A stretch of 64,000 nt of DNA from Bradyrhizobium sp. AZCC 1693 (GCF_036924745.1 NZ_JAZHSD010000001.1:6447001-6511000), one strand, 5' to 3'. Shown: positions 37,409 to 46,725, counted from the first letter of the stretch. Numbers and translations: made by a program. The notes: generated by a model not told the origin, from the letters alone.

Positions 37409-37615
37409 TCACTTGGTCAGGATCAGCTTGTTCTGCGACGTCAGCCGCAGACGATAGTTGTCCTCGCCATGCGCGATGATGATCTCGCGCTCGGTCGCGA
37501 ACAGTTCGCGGCTGTCGATTCGGCTGCCGTTCATGGTGAGAAGGCGCGTCGCAGACGGCGGATTTTCGGCGTGTTTTCCGGCGCCTCCGACATTATCTCC
37601 TGAAGGTGCCGCCAT
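37409..37615 (-). CDS. hmuP: Hemin uptake protein HemP/HmuP
   Basis: 68 aa from the ATG at 37615; the frame is open to 37690 but without a ribosome site, so the start is uncertain. The family core is exact at the C-terminus: RIDSRELFATEREIIIAHG and EDNYRLRLTSQNKLILTK. HmuP is a small protein needed in rhizobia for full activation of hmuR transcription, not a transporter. Nineteen bases separate its stop from hmuT, so it is the first gene of the hmuPTUV unit and divergent from hmuR. Confidence 0.88.
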   Translation of the reverse strand: MAAPSGDNVGGAGKHAENPPSATRLLTMNGSRIDSRELFATEREIIIAHGEDNYRLRLTSQNKLILTK

Positions 37616-37686
37616 AATTGCTGTTGTGTCCCCGATGTTCCCGACCAGCTGCTTGTATAATTTGATCGACGCGCAATCCAACTGCT

Positions 37687-37711
37687 GCACTTTACAATCG
37701 ATATAAAGTGC
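37687..37711. promoter_or_regulatory. Candidate iron-responsive operator, GCACTTTA-N9-TAAAGTGC
   Basis: A perfect 8-bp inverted repeat (37687-37694 / 37704-37711) in the divergent promoter gap between hmuP and hmuR. Bradyrhizobium heme genes are controlled by Irr through iron-control elements and by HmuP; I cannot say which factor binds here, and the sequence is not an obvious match to the published ICE motif. The gap 37616-37872 has no other gene. Confidence 0.45.
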
Positions 37712-37872
37712 GCCGTGTCATTATTGACCGGTTCCGCAACGCGGCGTAACCAAGATGAACGCGATACGAGCGGGGGTGCCCGGTCGCGAAAATTGTTAGC
37801 CAGCAAGCAGCCGCTCATCACCAGCGGCGCCCGCCAGCCAAACCCAAGACACAAATAACAGGTTGGGGCAGT

Positions 37873-40239
37873 ATGGCTTTCGGGGCTAGGCATTCGCGCG
37901 CCTTGGTTTTAGGCGCGTCGGCATTTTCGTTCGCATTGATGTCGTCAGGCGCAGCGTTCACGCAGGCGCTCGAAGCGGAGGCGGTCACGCGCTCTGCCGA
38001 ACAGAAGAAACAGAAGCAGGCCAAGCGCCAGCAAGCCAAGCCGCGGCAGGATACGCAGGCAACGGCGCCGGCGATGAATGCGCGGGCGCAGATCGGAGCC
38101 GCGCCGGTGCAATCGCTCGATACGATCACGGTGGCTGCCTCGAAAACCGAGGAGCGCGCGATCGATGCGCTGGCGCCGGTCAGCGTGGTGACGCTGGAGC
38201 AGATCCAGGGCCTGCAGCCGAACCGGCTGTCCGATATTTTCTACAACGTGCCCGGCGTGTCGTTTCAGGAGCGCGGCGACGATCCCGCGACTGTCATCAA
38301 CATCCGCGGCCTGCAGGATTTCGGCCGTGTCGCGGTCGTCGTCGACGGCGCGCGGCAGAACTACCAGCGCACCGGCCATAACGCCAACGGCTCGTTCTTC
38401 CTCGATCCCGAACTGGTCGGCGGCGTCGACGTGGTGCGCGGCCCGACCGCGAACATCTACGGCTCCGGCGCCATCGGCGGCGTGGTCTCGTTCCGCACCA
38501 AGGACATTAACGACGTCGTGCGCCCCGGTGAGCGCTGGGGCGTCGACATGACCGGCTCCGGCGGCACCAACACTGCTCGCGGTCTCGGCTCGATCTTCGG
38601 CGGCGTGCGCGCCGATCCCAATGTCGATGTTTTCGGCGGCGCGGTCTATCGCACGCAAGGCAATTACAAGGACGGCAACGGCACCGAGATCGGCAATACC
38701 GGCAACGAGATCGCGGCCGGTTTGATGAAAGTCACGGTGCGCCCTGCCGACGGACACGAGATCAAGCTCGGCGGTATCTTCCAGGATTACCAATACAGCA
38801 TCGGCCAGTTCAACCGCGGGCCGACGAGCGGGGCACTGCGCGCGCTGAACCAGGGATCGTCGGTCTATGCGTCAGACGCCAAGAACTACACGGGAACGCT
38901 GACCTGGAAATACAGCAAGCCGGACGACAATCTCTGGGACTGGAATATGTCGCTCTACGGCAATCGTACCGACAACGACCAGACCAAGACATATCATTAC
39001 AGCACCAGCGGGGCGACCTATTGCGGCACCGGCAATGCCGGCAACAACATTTCGGGCTGCGTCGGCGACAAGCGGGGCTATGTGCTCGATACGCTCGGCA
39101 TCGACGTCAACAATACGACGAGGTTCAATGTCGGCGACTGGCGCAACGCGGTCACACTCGGGGTCGACGCGTTTCAGGACGATGTGAGAACCAGCGATAG
39201 CCGGGGCAATTCCAACATCACCACGCCCGGCGGCCTGCGCACCGTTTCCGGCGGATTCGCGCAGTTGAAGCAGAACTATTCCACCTGGTTCGAGGCCGTC
39301 AGCGCGATCCGCTACGACCGCTACGATCTGCATTCGCCGACCGTGGCCACGGGTGGTGGCGGCGATCGGTTTTCGCCGAAGATCACCATCGGCGTGACGC
39401 CGGTGGCAGGCTTTACGCCCTATGTCAGCTACGCCGAAGGTTATCGTGCGCCCTCGATCACCGAGACGCTGATTGCGGGCGCCCATGCGGATGGCGGCGG
39501 CGGTGCTTTGTTCCCCTGCCCGAACGGCACCAGCGGTCTGTTCTGTTTCCTGCCCAACCCCAACCTGCGGCCCGAGGTCGGCAAGAACAAGGAAGCAGGC
39601 ATCAACCTGAAGTACAATGATATCTTCACGTCCGAAGACAGCTTCCGCGGCAAGTTCAACGTGTTCCGCAACGACGTTTCAGATTACATCGATCTCGTCG
39701 GATCGACGCCGATCCCGCCGGTGCTTGTTCCGTTCCCGGGACTTTTCAGCCAGTTCTATCAGTACCAGAACATCGCGCAGGCCCGGATCGAAGGTGTCGA
39801 GGCCGAGACGATGTATGATGCGGGCCTGTGGTATGTCGGCGTCGCCGGGCACCTGATCCGCGGCAAGAACGTCGTCACCAATATCGGGCTTTCGACCATC
39901 ACGCCGCGCAAGATCACTACGACCGGCGGCGTGCGGCTGCTCGACCGCAGGCTGATCCTGGCGGCGCAGTGGTCCTCGTTCGGCGCCAACAACGACGTGC
40001 CGGCCGGCTATCTGCCCTCGACCGGGTATGAACTGGTCAATCTGTACCTGACCTGGAACGCGACCAAGGACATCGTCTTCTCGGCATCGATCGACAATCT
40101 GTTGAACCAGTATTACCGGCCCTATGCCATCCCCGGCAGTTCGACCGACGGCACCACGCAGAACGACGTGTTGTGGTCGAGCCCCGGACCGGGCAGGGTC
40201 TACAAGGCCGGCTTGAAGATCCATTTTGGCGGAGCATAG
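37873..40239 (+). CDS. hmuR: TonB-dependent hemoglobin/heme receptor
   Basis: 788 aa, usual for this receptor group. Signal region LVLGASAFSFALMSSGAAF, a lysine-rich linker, TonB box near SLDTITVAASKTEERAID, a plug domain (NRLSDIFYNVPGVSFQERG, VINIRGLQDFGRVAVVVDGA), then the 22-strand barrel. The FRAP/NPNL heme-receptor signature is present as YAEGYRAPSITE and NPNLRPEVGKNKEAG. C-terminal RVYKAGLKIHFGGA. Takes heme from the outside and passes it to HmuT in the periplasm. Followed by hmuQ, hutX, exbB, exbD, tonB. Confidence 0.93.
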   Translation: MAFGARHSRALVLGASAFSFALMSSGAAFTQALEAEAVTRSAEQKKQKQAKRQQAKPRQDTQATAPAMNARAQIGAAPVQSLDTITVAASKTEERAIDALAPVSVVTLEQIQGLQPNRLSDIFYNVPGVSFQERGDDPATVINIRGLQDFGRVAVVVDGARQNYQRTGHNANGSFFLDPELVGGVDVVRGPTANIYGSGAIGGVVSFRTKDINDVVRPGERWGVDMTGSGGTNTARGLGSIFGGVRADPNVDVFGGAVYRTQGNYKDGNGTEIGNTGNEIAAGLMKVTVRPADGHEIKLGGIFQDYQYSIGQFNRGPTSGALRALNQGSSVYASDAKNYTGTLTWKYSKPDDNLWDWNMSLYGNRTDNDQTKTYHYSTSGATYCGTGNAGNNISGCVGDKRGYVLDTLGIDVNNTTRFNVGDWRNAVTLGVDAFQDDVRTSDSRGNSNITTPGGLRTVSGGFAQLKQNYSTWFEAVSAIRYDRYDLHSPTVATGGGGDRFSPKITIGVTPVAGFTPYVSYAEGYRAPSITETLIAGAHADGGGGALFPCPNGTSGLFCFLPNPNLRPEVGKNKEAGINLKYNDIFTSEDSFRGKFNVFRNDVSDYIDLVGSTPIPPVLVPFPGLFSQFYQYQNIAQARIEGVEAETMYDAGLWYVGVAGHLIRGKNVVTNIGLSTITPRKITTTGGVRLLDRRLILAAQWSSFGANNDVPAGYLPSTGYELVNLYLTWNATKDIVFSASIDNLLNQYYRPYAIPGSSTDGTTQNDVLWSSPGPGRVYKAGLKIHFGGA

Positions 40240-40367
40240 TTCGACGAGCTGACAAGCCAATCAAGTTGCACCGGGCCGCGCTGATGCTCCAGCGCGGCTG
40301 CGGTGCATCCATGTTTCCAACCAACTCAAACGGTACGCCAGGCGCAACCCAGCAAGGAGATTTTGAA

Positions 40368-40703
40368 ATGTTTATCGCAATGAACCGGTTCCAGGTGAAG
40401 ATTGGCTCTGAAGCGGCCTTCGAGACCGTCTGGCGCACCCGCGAATCCTACCTCAGCAGCATGGCCGGCTTCGTCGAGTTTCATCTGCTCAAGGGACCCG
40501 TCGCCGAGGATCACACGCTGTATTCCTCGCATACAGTCTGGGTCGACAAGGCGGCATTCGAAGCCTGGACCAAATCGGACGAGTTCCGCCGGGCGCACGC
40601 CCGCGCCGACAACAAGACCGGCGAAAGCCTTTACCTCGGCCATCCCAAGTTCGAAGGTTTCGAGGTGATCCTGAGCGAGCGCAAATCCAGCGCAGCCGCG
40701 TAA
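40368..40703 (+). CDS. hmuQ: IsdG-type heme oxygenase (antibiotic biosynthesis monooxygenase fold)
   Basis: 111 aa from the ATG at 40368 with AAGGAGA upstream; longer frames start inside hmuR. The IsdG/IsdI catalytic residues N, W and H line up with N6, W67 and H77 here (NRFQVK; FEAWTKS; RRAHARA), the same numbering as IsdG but for a one-residue shift at N. It should degrade heme and free iron in the cytosol. The Bradyrhizobium enzyme of this kind is HmuQ, which fits this position; the symbol follows that precedent. Confidence 0.85.
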   Translation: MFIAMNRFQVKIGSEAAFETVWRTRESYLSSMAGFVEFHLLKGPVAEDHTLYSSHTVWVDKAAFEAWTKSDEFRRAHARADNKTGESLYLGHPKFEGFEVILSERKSSAAA

Positions 40704-40716
40704 CGGGGAGGGTGCC

Positions 40717-41232
40717 ATGTTGAGCACGGAGCTTGCCGGCCTCAAGGCGCATATGGCGGAAAATCCGGGCGCGGTGATCGAGGACGTGGCGCGCGAACGC
40801 AAGGTCACGCCGCGCGCCGTGCTCGAGGCGCTGCCGGAAACGATGGTGCGCCTCGGTCCCGGCAGCGAATTCGCCGCCGCGATGGCCGACATCGCGCAAT
40901 GGGGCGAGGTGACGCTGATCGTCCATACCGATGATGCGATCTTCGAATTCACCGGCAGCGTGCCCGCGGGCGAGATCGGCCGCGGCTATTTCAATCTGAT
41001 GCAGCCGAAGGGATTGCACGGCCACCTCCGCCATGAGCGTTGCGCGGCCATCGCTTTCGTCGAGCGGCCCTTCATGGGCAAGTCGTCAGCCTTCATCGCG
41101 TTCGTCAATGTCGACGGGGGCATCATGTTCAAGGTGTTCGTCGGCCGCGACGAGACGCGCGCGCTGCGCGGCGACCAGTTGCAGCGCTTTCACGCGTTGG
41201 CCGAAAGGATCGCGTCGGCTGGTGCGGCCTAG
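40717..41232 (+). CDS. hutX: Heme utilisation carrier protein HutX
   Basis: 171 aa. HutX/ChuX-type small cytosolic heme carrier; dimer-forming fold with WGEVTLIVHTDDAIFEFTGS and LRHERCAAIAFVERPFMGKS and FMFK-like strand SAFIAFVNVDGGIMFKVFVG. It is expected to hand heme from HmuUV to HmuQ. Starts 13 bp after hmuQ. Confidence 0.88.
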   Translation: MLSTELAGLKAHMAENPGAVIEDVARERKVTPRAVLEALPETMVRLGPGSEFAAAMADIAQWGEVTLIVHTDDAIFEFTGSVPAGEIGRGYFNLMQPKGLHGHLRHERCAAIAFVERPFMGKSSAFIAFVNVDGGIMFKVFVGRDETRALRGDQLQRFHALAERIASAGAA

Positions 41233-41263
41233 CCAGTCGGCATTGTCAGTCCGGGAGATGACC

Positions 41264-42079
41264 ATGCAGCCAGGAATGCAGTCAGGTGTGTGCGACTTCT
41301 TGATCCGATTGAGTTCGAAGGCAGCTGTCTTGGCGGTCGTTGCCATTGCCGCGTTACCGGGCGCGGCGTTCGCCGCCACCGACGTCGCGCTGCTGCCGCG
41401 CAACCTGTCGCCCTGGAACATGTTCGTGAATGCGGACGTCGTGGTGCAGGCGGTCATGGTGGGCTTAGCCTTCGCCTCGCTGGTGACGTGGACGGTCTGG
41501 CTTGCCAAGACCATTGAAGTCCGCCGCAAGACCGCGACCGCCAGGCGGCGGCTGAGCCTGCTGGAAACCGATACGGTGCTGGCCAAGGCCGAACAGGAAA
41601 CCCGCGGCGGCAGCGATGCCGTGGCGCAGATCATCCAGTCCGCCGCGCGCGAGGCCTCTCTCTCCGGCGGTCATTTCGACGACGGCCTCAAGGAGCGGGT
41701 GGCGCTGCGGCTGGAGCGGGTCGAGGCGGCGATGTCGCGGCAGATCGCGCGTGGCACCGGCGTGCTCGCCACCATCGGCGCCACCGCGCCGTTCGTCGGC
41801 CTGTTCGGAACGGTCTGGGGCATCATGAATTCGTTCATCGGCATTTCCGAAGCCCACACCACCAATCTCGCCGTCGTCGCGCCGGGCATTGCCGAGGCGT
41901 TGCTCGCGACTGCGCTCGGTCTCGTGGCGGCGATCCCGGCGGTCGTGATCTACAACCATCTTACCCGCACCATTGCGGCCCACCGCGCGCTGCTCGGCGA
42001 CGCCTCGGCGATGGTGCTGCTTCTGATCAGCCGCGAAGGCGACCGCGGCGCGTTCCGCCTGGCGCGCGCCGCCGAGTAA
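41264..42079 (+). CDS. exbB: TonB-system energiser ExbB
   Basis: 271 aa from the ATG at 41264; GGGAG is adjacent to the ATG at 41258, so the third codon on, at 41264, has better spacing. A signal-like segment (SSKAAVLAVVAIAALPGAAF) precedes three membrane helices: VVQAVMVGLAFASLVTWTVW, ATIGATAPFVGLFGTVWGIM and LATALGLVAAIPAVVIYN. The last two hold the MotA/ExbB core with GTVWGIMNSF. Proton channel driving TonB with ExbD. Confidence 0.93.
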   Translation: MQPGMQSGVCDFLIRLSSKAAVLAVVAIAALPGAAFAATDVALLPRNLSPWNMFVNADVVVQAVMVGLAFASLVTWTVWLAKTIEVRRKTATARRRLSLLETDTVLAKAEQETRGGSDAVAQIIQSAAREASLSGGHFDDGLKERVALRLERVEAAMSRQIARGTGVLATIGATAPFVGLFGTVWGIMNSFIGISEAHTTNLAVVAPGIAEALLATALGLVAAIPAVVIYNHLTRTIAAHRALLGDASAMVLLLISREGDRGAFRLARAAE

Positions 42080-42096
42080 ACGACGGAGTGTGAGCG

Positions 42097-42540
42097 ATGG
42101 GAGCGAAGCTCGGTCAGGCAATCGGCGGACGGGCGCGCGGTAGCGGCGACGATCTTGTCGAGTCTCACGAGATCAACGTCACGCCGTTCATCGACGTGAT
42201 GCTGGTACTCCTGATCATCTTCATGGTCGCCGCCCCGCTCGCAACCGTCGACCTCGGCGTCGATCTCCCGGCGAGCGCCGTCGAGCCACAGCCGCGCCCG
42301 GACAAGCCGGTGTTCGTCACGGTGAAGCCGGATCTTTCGGTCGCGGTCGGCGAAGAGGTGATCGCGCGCGACACGCTGACCGCCACGCTTGATGGCGCTA
42401 CGCATGGCAAGAAGGACGAGCGCATCTATCTGCGCGCCGACAAGGCCGTCAGCTATGGCGACCTGATGGAGGTGATGAACCTGTTGCGCAACGCCGGCTA
42501 TCTCAAGATCGCGCTGGTCGGCCTCGACGGCCGGAGCTAG
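42097..42540 (+). CDS. exbD: TonB-system energiser ExbD
   Basis: 147 aa. One N-terminal helix containing the protonatable aspartate in INVTPFIDVMLVLLIIFMV, and a periplasmic C-terminal domain (DERIYLRADKAVSYGDLMEV). Works with ExbB to couple the proton gradient to TonB. Stop and the tonB start are 5 bp apart. Confidence 0.93.
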   Translation: MGAKLGQAIGGRARGSGDDLVESHEINVTPFIDVMLVLLIIFMVAAPLATVDLGVDLPASAVEPQPRPDKPVFVTVKPDLSVAVGEEVIARDTLTATLDGATHGKKDERIYLRADKAVSYGDLMEVMNLLRNAGYLKIALVGLDGRS

Positions 42541-42544
42541 CGCC

Positions 42545-43375
42545 GTGAAGAACGCGTTCGCTCTGCATGATATCTCCGACCAGGCCGGCGTCCGGCGCTG
42601 GGGCGCCTCTGCGTTCGCGATTGCGGCCGCGCATGCGGCGCTGATCGCGTTGGCGTTGAACTGGTACACCCAGCGGCCGGTGCCCGGCGTTTCCCTGCCG
42701 GCGATCATGGTGGACATGGCGCCGGCTTCCTCTGCACCGCAACCGACGCAAATGGATCTTGCGCCAGGACCCTTCATGCAGCAGGCCGATGCTTCGCCGC
42801 CGGAGCCCGCGGCTGCGGAAGCCGTGCAGGAGCAGATTGCGCCGACCCCGCCGCAGGAGAAGCCGGAAGTCATAGCCCCGCCGGAGCAGAAGGTGGAAAT
42901 GAAGCCGGCGACGGACCCCGCCAAGCCGGCTCCGGAGGCCAAGCCGTCGCCGGTGAAGCCGAAAGTGGTTCGCCCCGACGCGAAAAAACCGACCGACGCG
43001 CCGCCTGCGCCGCGAACGACGGCCTCGCCCAAGGCCGAGCGCCAGGCGCCGGCCGCGTCCGCCGCCAACGCCGGCGCATCGGCCGCGGCGCTTGCTTCCT
43101 ACCGGCAGATGGTGGCCTCCCATCTGCAACGCTTCAAGCAATACCCGCCCGCCGCCAAGGCCGCGGGCCAGCAGGGCACCGCGCGGGTCAGTTTCACGCT
43201 CAGCCGAAGCGGCGGGGTGCTTTCCGTCGGCCTCGGCGGCTCGTCAGGCCATTCGGCGCTGGATGCCGAGACGCTGGCGATGGTGCGCCGCGCCCAGCCG
43301 TTTCCCGCATTCCCTGCTGACGTAAAGCAGGCCTCGATGCCGTTTAGCGCGCCGGTGGCGTTCTATATAAGGTAG
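42545..43375 (+). CDS. tonB: TonB family protein
   Basis: 276 aa from a GTG at 42545. N-terminal anchor helix AFAIAAAHAALIALALNWY, a long Pro/Lys/Glu-rich periplasm-spanning segment (about 75-170), and the TonB C-terminal domain (SHLQRFKQYPPAAKAAGQQG, TARVSFTLSRSGGVLSVG, AMVRRAQPFPAFP). Links ExbBD energy to the receptor at 37873. Last gene of the hmuR operon; it stops 5 bp before the opposite-strand permease. Confidence 0.9.
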   Translation: MKNAFALHDISDQAGVRRWGASAFAIAAAHAALIALALNWYTQRPVPGVSLPAIMVDMAPASSAPQPTQMDLAPGPFMQQADASPPEPAAAEAVQEQIAPTPPQEKPEVIAPPEQKVEMKPATDPAKPAPEAKPSPVKPKVVRPDAKKPTDAPPAPRTTASPKAERQAPAASAANAGASAAALASYRQMVASHLQRFKQYPPAAKAAGQQGTARVSFTLSRSGGVLSVGLGGSSGHSALDAETLAMVRRAQPFPAFPADVKQASMPFSAPVAFYIR

Positions 43376-43379
43376 CGCC

Positions 43380-44281
43380 TCATTCCTTCACCGCGCCGGT
43401 CAGCGACGAGACGTAGTAATCCACGAACAGCGAATAAAACAGCGCGACCGGCAGCGAGCCGAGCAGTGAGCCCGCCATCAGCGCGCCCCACTGGTAGACG
43501 TCGCCGGTGACGAGTTCGGTCAGGATCGCGACCGGCACCGTCTTGTTGGCGCCGCTCTGGATGAAGGCGAGTGCATAGATGAACTCGTTCCACGACAGCG
43601 TGAAGGAGAAGATGCCGGCCGAGATCAGGCCAGGCACGGCGAGCGGCAGCGTGATCCGCCGCAGGATCTGCAGCCGTGTGGCGCCATCGACCAGCGCGCA
43701 TTCCTCCAGCTCATACGGGATCGACTTGAAATAGCCGATCAGGAGCCAGGTGCAGAACGGCACCAGGAAGGTCGGATACACCAGAGGATCAGCGCCATCG
43801 GTGAGTCGAACAGGCCGAACTGCACGATCACGGTCGCCAGCGGAATGAACAGGATCGAGGGCGGCACCAGATAGGCGAGATAGATGCCGAGCCCCACGTA
43901 AGGGCTGCCGCGGAAGCGCAGGCGCTCGATCGCGTAAGCCGCAAGCGTACTCGCAAACAGCGACAGGAACGTGGAGCCGATCGCCACGAACATCGTGGTC
44001 CTCAGCCAGGTCGGGTAGGCGGTATTGAACAGCAAATGCTTGATATGGGCGAGCGTCGGCGAGGAGATCCAGAACGGATTGTGCTCCCTGTAGTTCAGAA
44101 GCTCGGCGTTCGGCTTGAACGAGGTGATGGCCATCCAGTAGAACGGGAACAGCAGGATCAGCACAAAGCAAGACAGCGGCAGGTAGATCATCATCACCCG
44201 CCGCGCCCGCGAATCCCACGCCATAGTGTCCGGCGTGGCGCTGCCGACATTGGTCGATTGCTGGGCGACTGCGTCAGTCAT
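43380..44281 (-). pseudogene. Carbohydrate ABC transporter permease (MalG/UgpE type), frameshifted
   Basis: From the ATG at 44281 the frame encodes a typical permease first half (MMIYLPLSCFVLILLFPFYW, FVAIGSTFLSLFASTLAAYA, GLGIYLAYLVPPSILFIPL, FDSPMALIL) then runs into nonsense WCIRPSWCRSAPGS. The rest of the family protein is in another frame: VYPTFLVPFCTWLLIGYFKS, the EAA-loop ECALVDGATRLQILRRITLP and the final helix FYSLFVDYYVSSLTG. The break is at about 43779-43786: either one base is missing or TG is duplicated; deleting TG restores ALILVYPTF. Overlaps the upstream permease by 8 bp. Real null allele or assembly error. Confidence 0.75.
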
Positions 44282-45230
44282 TGGCTTCTCCCTGCTGCCA
44301 TTTGCGGCGCGCGAGGCCGAAGTAGCTGAACAATGTCGCGAACACCAGGAACGGGATCATCGACACCGCGATCGCCGCACCTTCGCCGAGCTCGCCGCCG
44401 GCGATGCCGCGCTGGAACGCCAGCGTCGCGAGCAGATGGGTGGAGTTGACCGGCCCGCCGCGGGTGATGGCGTAGACGAGCTGGAAATCGGTAAAGGTGA
44501 AGATGATCGAGAACGTCATCACGATCGCGAGGATCGGCATCATCATCGGGAAGGTGATGTAGCGGAAGCGCTGCCAGGCGCTGGCCCCGTCCAGCATCGC
44601 CGCCTCATAGAGCGATGGCGAAATCGTCTGCAGGCCTGCCAACAGCGAGATCGCCACGAAGGGAATGCCGCGCCAGATGTTGGCCACGATCAGCGAGAAG
44701 CGCGCCGGCCAGGGCGTGCCGAGGAAATCGATATTGGTCGAGCGGATATGCAGCACGTCGACCAAGAGATAGGAGATGATCGAGAACTGCGGATCGTAGA
44801 TCCACCAGAACGCCAGCGCCGACAGCACCGTCGGCACGATCCACGGCAGCAGCACGATGGCGCGCAACAGGCTCTTGAGCGGGAAGTGGTTGTTGAGCAG
44901 CAGCGCCAGCCAGAAGCCGAGCGCGAATTTCCCGATGGTCGCGACCCCTGTGTAGAAGATGCTGTAGAACACCGCGTTCCACCACAAGGGATCCTTGAGC
45001 AGATACTGGAAATTCTCCAGGCCGATAAAGACGCCGCGCTGGCCGATCGTGGTGTCGGTGAAGGCGAGCCAGACGCCCAGGCCCAGCGGATAGGTGAGGA
45101 ACACCGTCAACAGCCCGATCGCGGGTGCAAGGCACATCACGATCAGGAACGGCTTGTAGTCGAACAGGCGTGCGATCCAGCCCGGTTGCCGGAGCGCCAC
45201 GCGGTGCGATGGTAGAGTCGTTACAGACAT
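44274..45230 (-). CDS. Carbohydrate ABC transporter permease (MalF/UgpA type)
   Basis: 318 aa with six helices: FLIVMCLAPAIGLLTVFLTY, FYTGVATIGKFALGFWLALL, LRAIVLLPWIVPTVLSALAF, and the coupling EAA loop YEAAMLDGASAWQRFRYITF. One half of the inner-membrane channel of a CUT1-type sugar importer; the other half is the frameshifted gene downstream. Substrate unknown. Confidence 0.9.
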   Translation of the reverse strand: MSVTTLPSHRVALRQPGWIARLFDYKPFLIVMCLAPAIGLLTVFLTYPLGLGVWLAFTDTTIGQRGVFIGLENFQYLLKDPLWWNAVFYSIFYTGVATIGKFALGFWLALLLNNHFPLKSLLRAIVLLPWIVPTVLSALAFWWIYDPQFSIISYLLVDVLHIRSTNIDFLGTPWPARFSLIVANIWRGIPFVAISLLAGLQTISPSLYEAAMLDGASAWQRFRYITFPMMMPILAIVMTFSIIFTFTDFQLVYAITRGGPVNSTHLLATLAFQRGIAGGELGEGAAIAVSMIPFLVFATLFSYFGLARRKWQQGEAND

Positions 45231-45265
45231 TGATTATTCATCCCGGTGCTTCGCGCGTCACCACC

Positions 45266-45372
45266 GTCATTGCCTGCGACAAACGCGAAGCGTTTGTGCA
45301 AGGGAGCGAAGCAACGAAGCAATCCATCTGTCCCCGGCGGCACGATGGATTGCTTCGCTTCGCTCGCAATGA
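45266..45372. repeat. Dispersed inverted-repeat element, family A (copy 3)
   Basis: Begins GTCATTGCCTGCGACAAACG at 45266 and ends GCTTCGCTCGCAATGAC at 45372, with GAAGCAATCCAT / ATGGATTGCTTC pairing inside. It sits between the permease start and the binding-protein stop, inside an operon. Confidence 0.7.
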
Positions 45373-45378
45373 CGTTCC

Positions 45379-46725
45379 CTACCGGCCCTGCCGCCGGAAA
45401 TATCGCTTGCAGCGCTGCTCCGCTTCCGCGGCCGCAGTCTCCGGGGTCGAGGCACCTGTCGCAACCGCCGCGCACATCTGTATCAGCACGTAATCGGCGC
45501 CGACGGCGCCGGTTGCCGTCGAGATCGGCCCCTTGTAGCCGTCGTAATAGGTGCTGTTCATGGTGTCCTTGAAGATCTTGACCTTCGGATCTTCGGACCA
45601 AACCTTGGCTTCGGCGTAGGCGGCAAGCGGCTGCGACCAATAGCCGGAGTTGGCATTGAGCCACGGCTCGTACTGGTCCTTTTCCAGCATGTACTGCAGG
45701 AATGCCTTTGCGGCGTTGGGATACTGGCTGTGCTTGAACAGCATCGCGTTCAGCGTCAGGCCCGCCATCGGCGAGATCTTGGCGAGGCCCTTCGGCAGCA
45801 GCTGGTGCTCGCTGTCTTCGGCGATCGCGCGGGTCGCCGGATCGTTCTTCAGCGAGAAATACAGCGAGACGCCGTTGGCGGTCAGCGAGATTTCCTGCGA
45901 GGAATAGGCGCGGTTGTTGCTGACGTCGTTCCACGACGGCGTGCCGGCGATGAAGGTCGGGTACAGTTCCTTGACCCAGTTCAGCGCGGCGATGGTCTCC
46001 TTGCTGTTGATGACGATGTTGCCTTCCTCGTCGAGCAGGGCGGCGTTGTGCGACCACAGCACCCAGTTGGCGAAGCCGTTTCCGTCGCCCCTGGCGTTGC
46101 CCAGCGCGAAGCCGGCCGGCTTGCCGGCCTTTTGCAGCTTGCGGCACAGATCCAGGATTCCGGCATGGTCTTCCGGGACCTTGTCGAAGCCGACCGATTG
46201 CAGAATTGATTTGCGGTAGATCAAGGGGCCGGCGCTGGCGCCGAACGGCAATCCGATCCAGGCGTCGCTCTTATTGCGCTTGCCGTATTTCTGCGCCAGC
46301 GGCTGCCAGCCGCCATAGCGCTTGCCGAGATAGTCGGCCACGTCGGTCAGCTCGACCAGCTTGTCGACATAGATGTGCGGCGCGTCCGAGAAGCCGATGA
46401 TGACGTCGGGGCCGGCGCCGGAATTCGACGTCACCGCGGTCTGCTGGTTGATGTCTTCCCAGCCGACGAAGTCGACCTTGACCTCGACGCCGGTCTCCTT
46501 GGTGAATTTGGCTGCATTGGCGCGGAACACGTCCTCATCAGCCTGCACGAAGCGCACCGGGCGCAGCATGCGCAGGCTCGCGCCTTTCTCAATCGCAAGC
46601 TTGGGCGCCGGGACGTCGGCAGCCTTGATGCCGGATGCGGTTTGCGCCGAAGCGCCGGTCACGGCGATCGCAGCCGCGGATGCGCCCAAAGCCAACGCGT
46701 CGCGACGGGTGATGTCGTTCCTCAT
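45379..46725 (-). CDS. Carbohydrate ABC transporter substrate-binding protein, Tat-type signal
   Basis: 448 aa from the ATG at 46725 with GGGAGAGC upstream. Twin-arginine-like N-terminus RNDITRRDALALGASAAAIA, then a family-1 binding protein: FTKETGVEVKVDFVGWEDIN, SGAGPDVIIGFSDAPHIYVD, WIGLPFGASAGPLIYRKSIL, and YPNAAKAFLQYMLEKDQYEP. Periplasmic capture of a sugar or sugar derivative for the permeases at 44274-45230 and 43380-44281. No ATP-binding gene is in this cluster. Confidence 0.9.
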   Translation of the reverse strand: MRNDITRRDALALGASAAAIAVTGASAQTASGIKAADVPAPKLAIEKGASLRMLRPVRFVQADEDVFRANAAKFTKETGVEVKVDFVGWEDINQQTAVTSNSGAGPDVIIGFSDAPHIYVDKLVELTDVADYLGKRYGGWQPLAQKYGKRNKSDAWIGLPFGASAGPLIYRKSILQSVGFDKVPEDHAGILDLCRKLQKAGKPAGFALGNARGDGNGFANWVLWSHNAALLDEEGNIVINSKETIAALNWVKELYPTFIAGTPSWNDVSNNRAYSSQEISLTANGVSLYFSLKNDPATRAIAEDSEHQLLPKGLAKISPMAGLTLNAMLFKHSQYPNAAKAFLQYMLEKDQYEPWLNANSGYWSQPLAAYAEAKVWSEDPKVKIFKDTMNSTYYDGYKGPISTATGAVGADYVLIQMCAAVATGASTPETAAAEAEQRCKRYFRRQGR

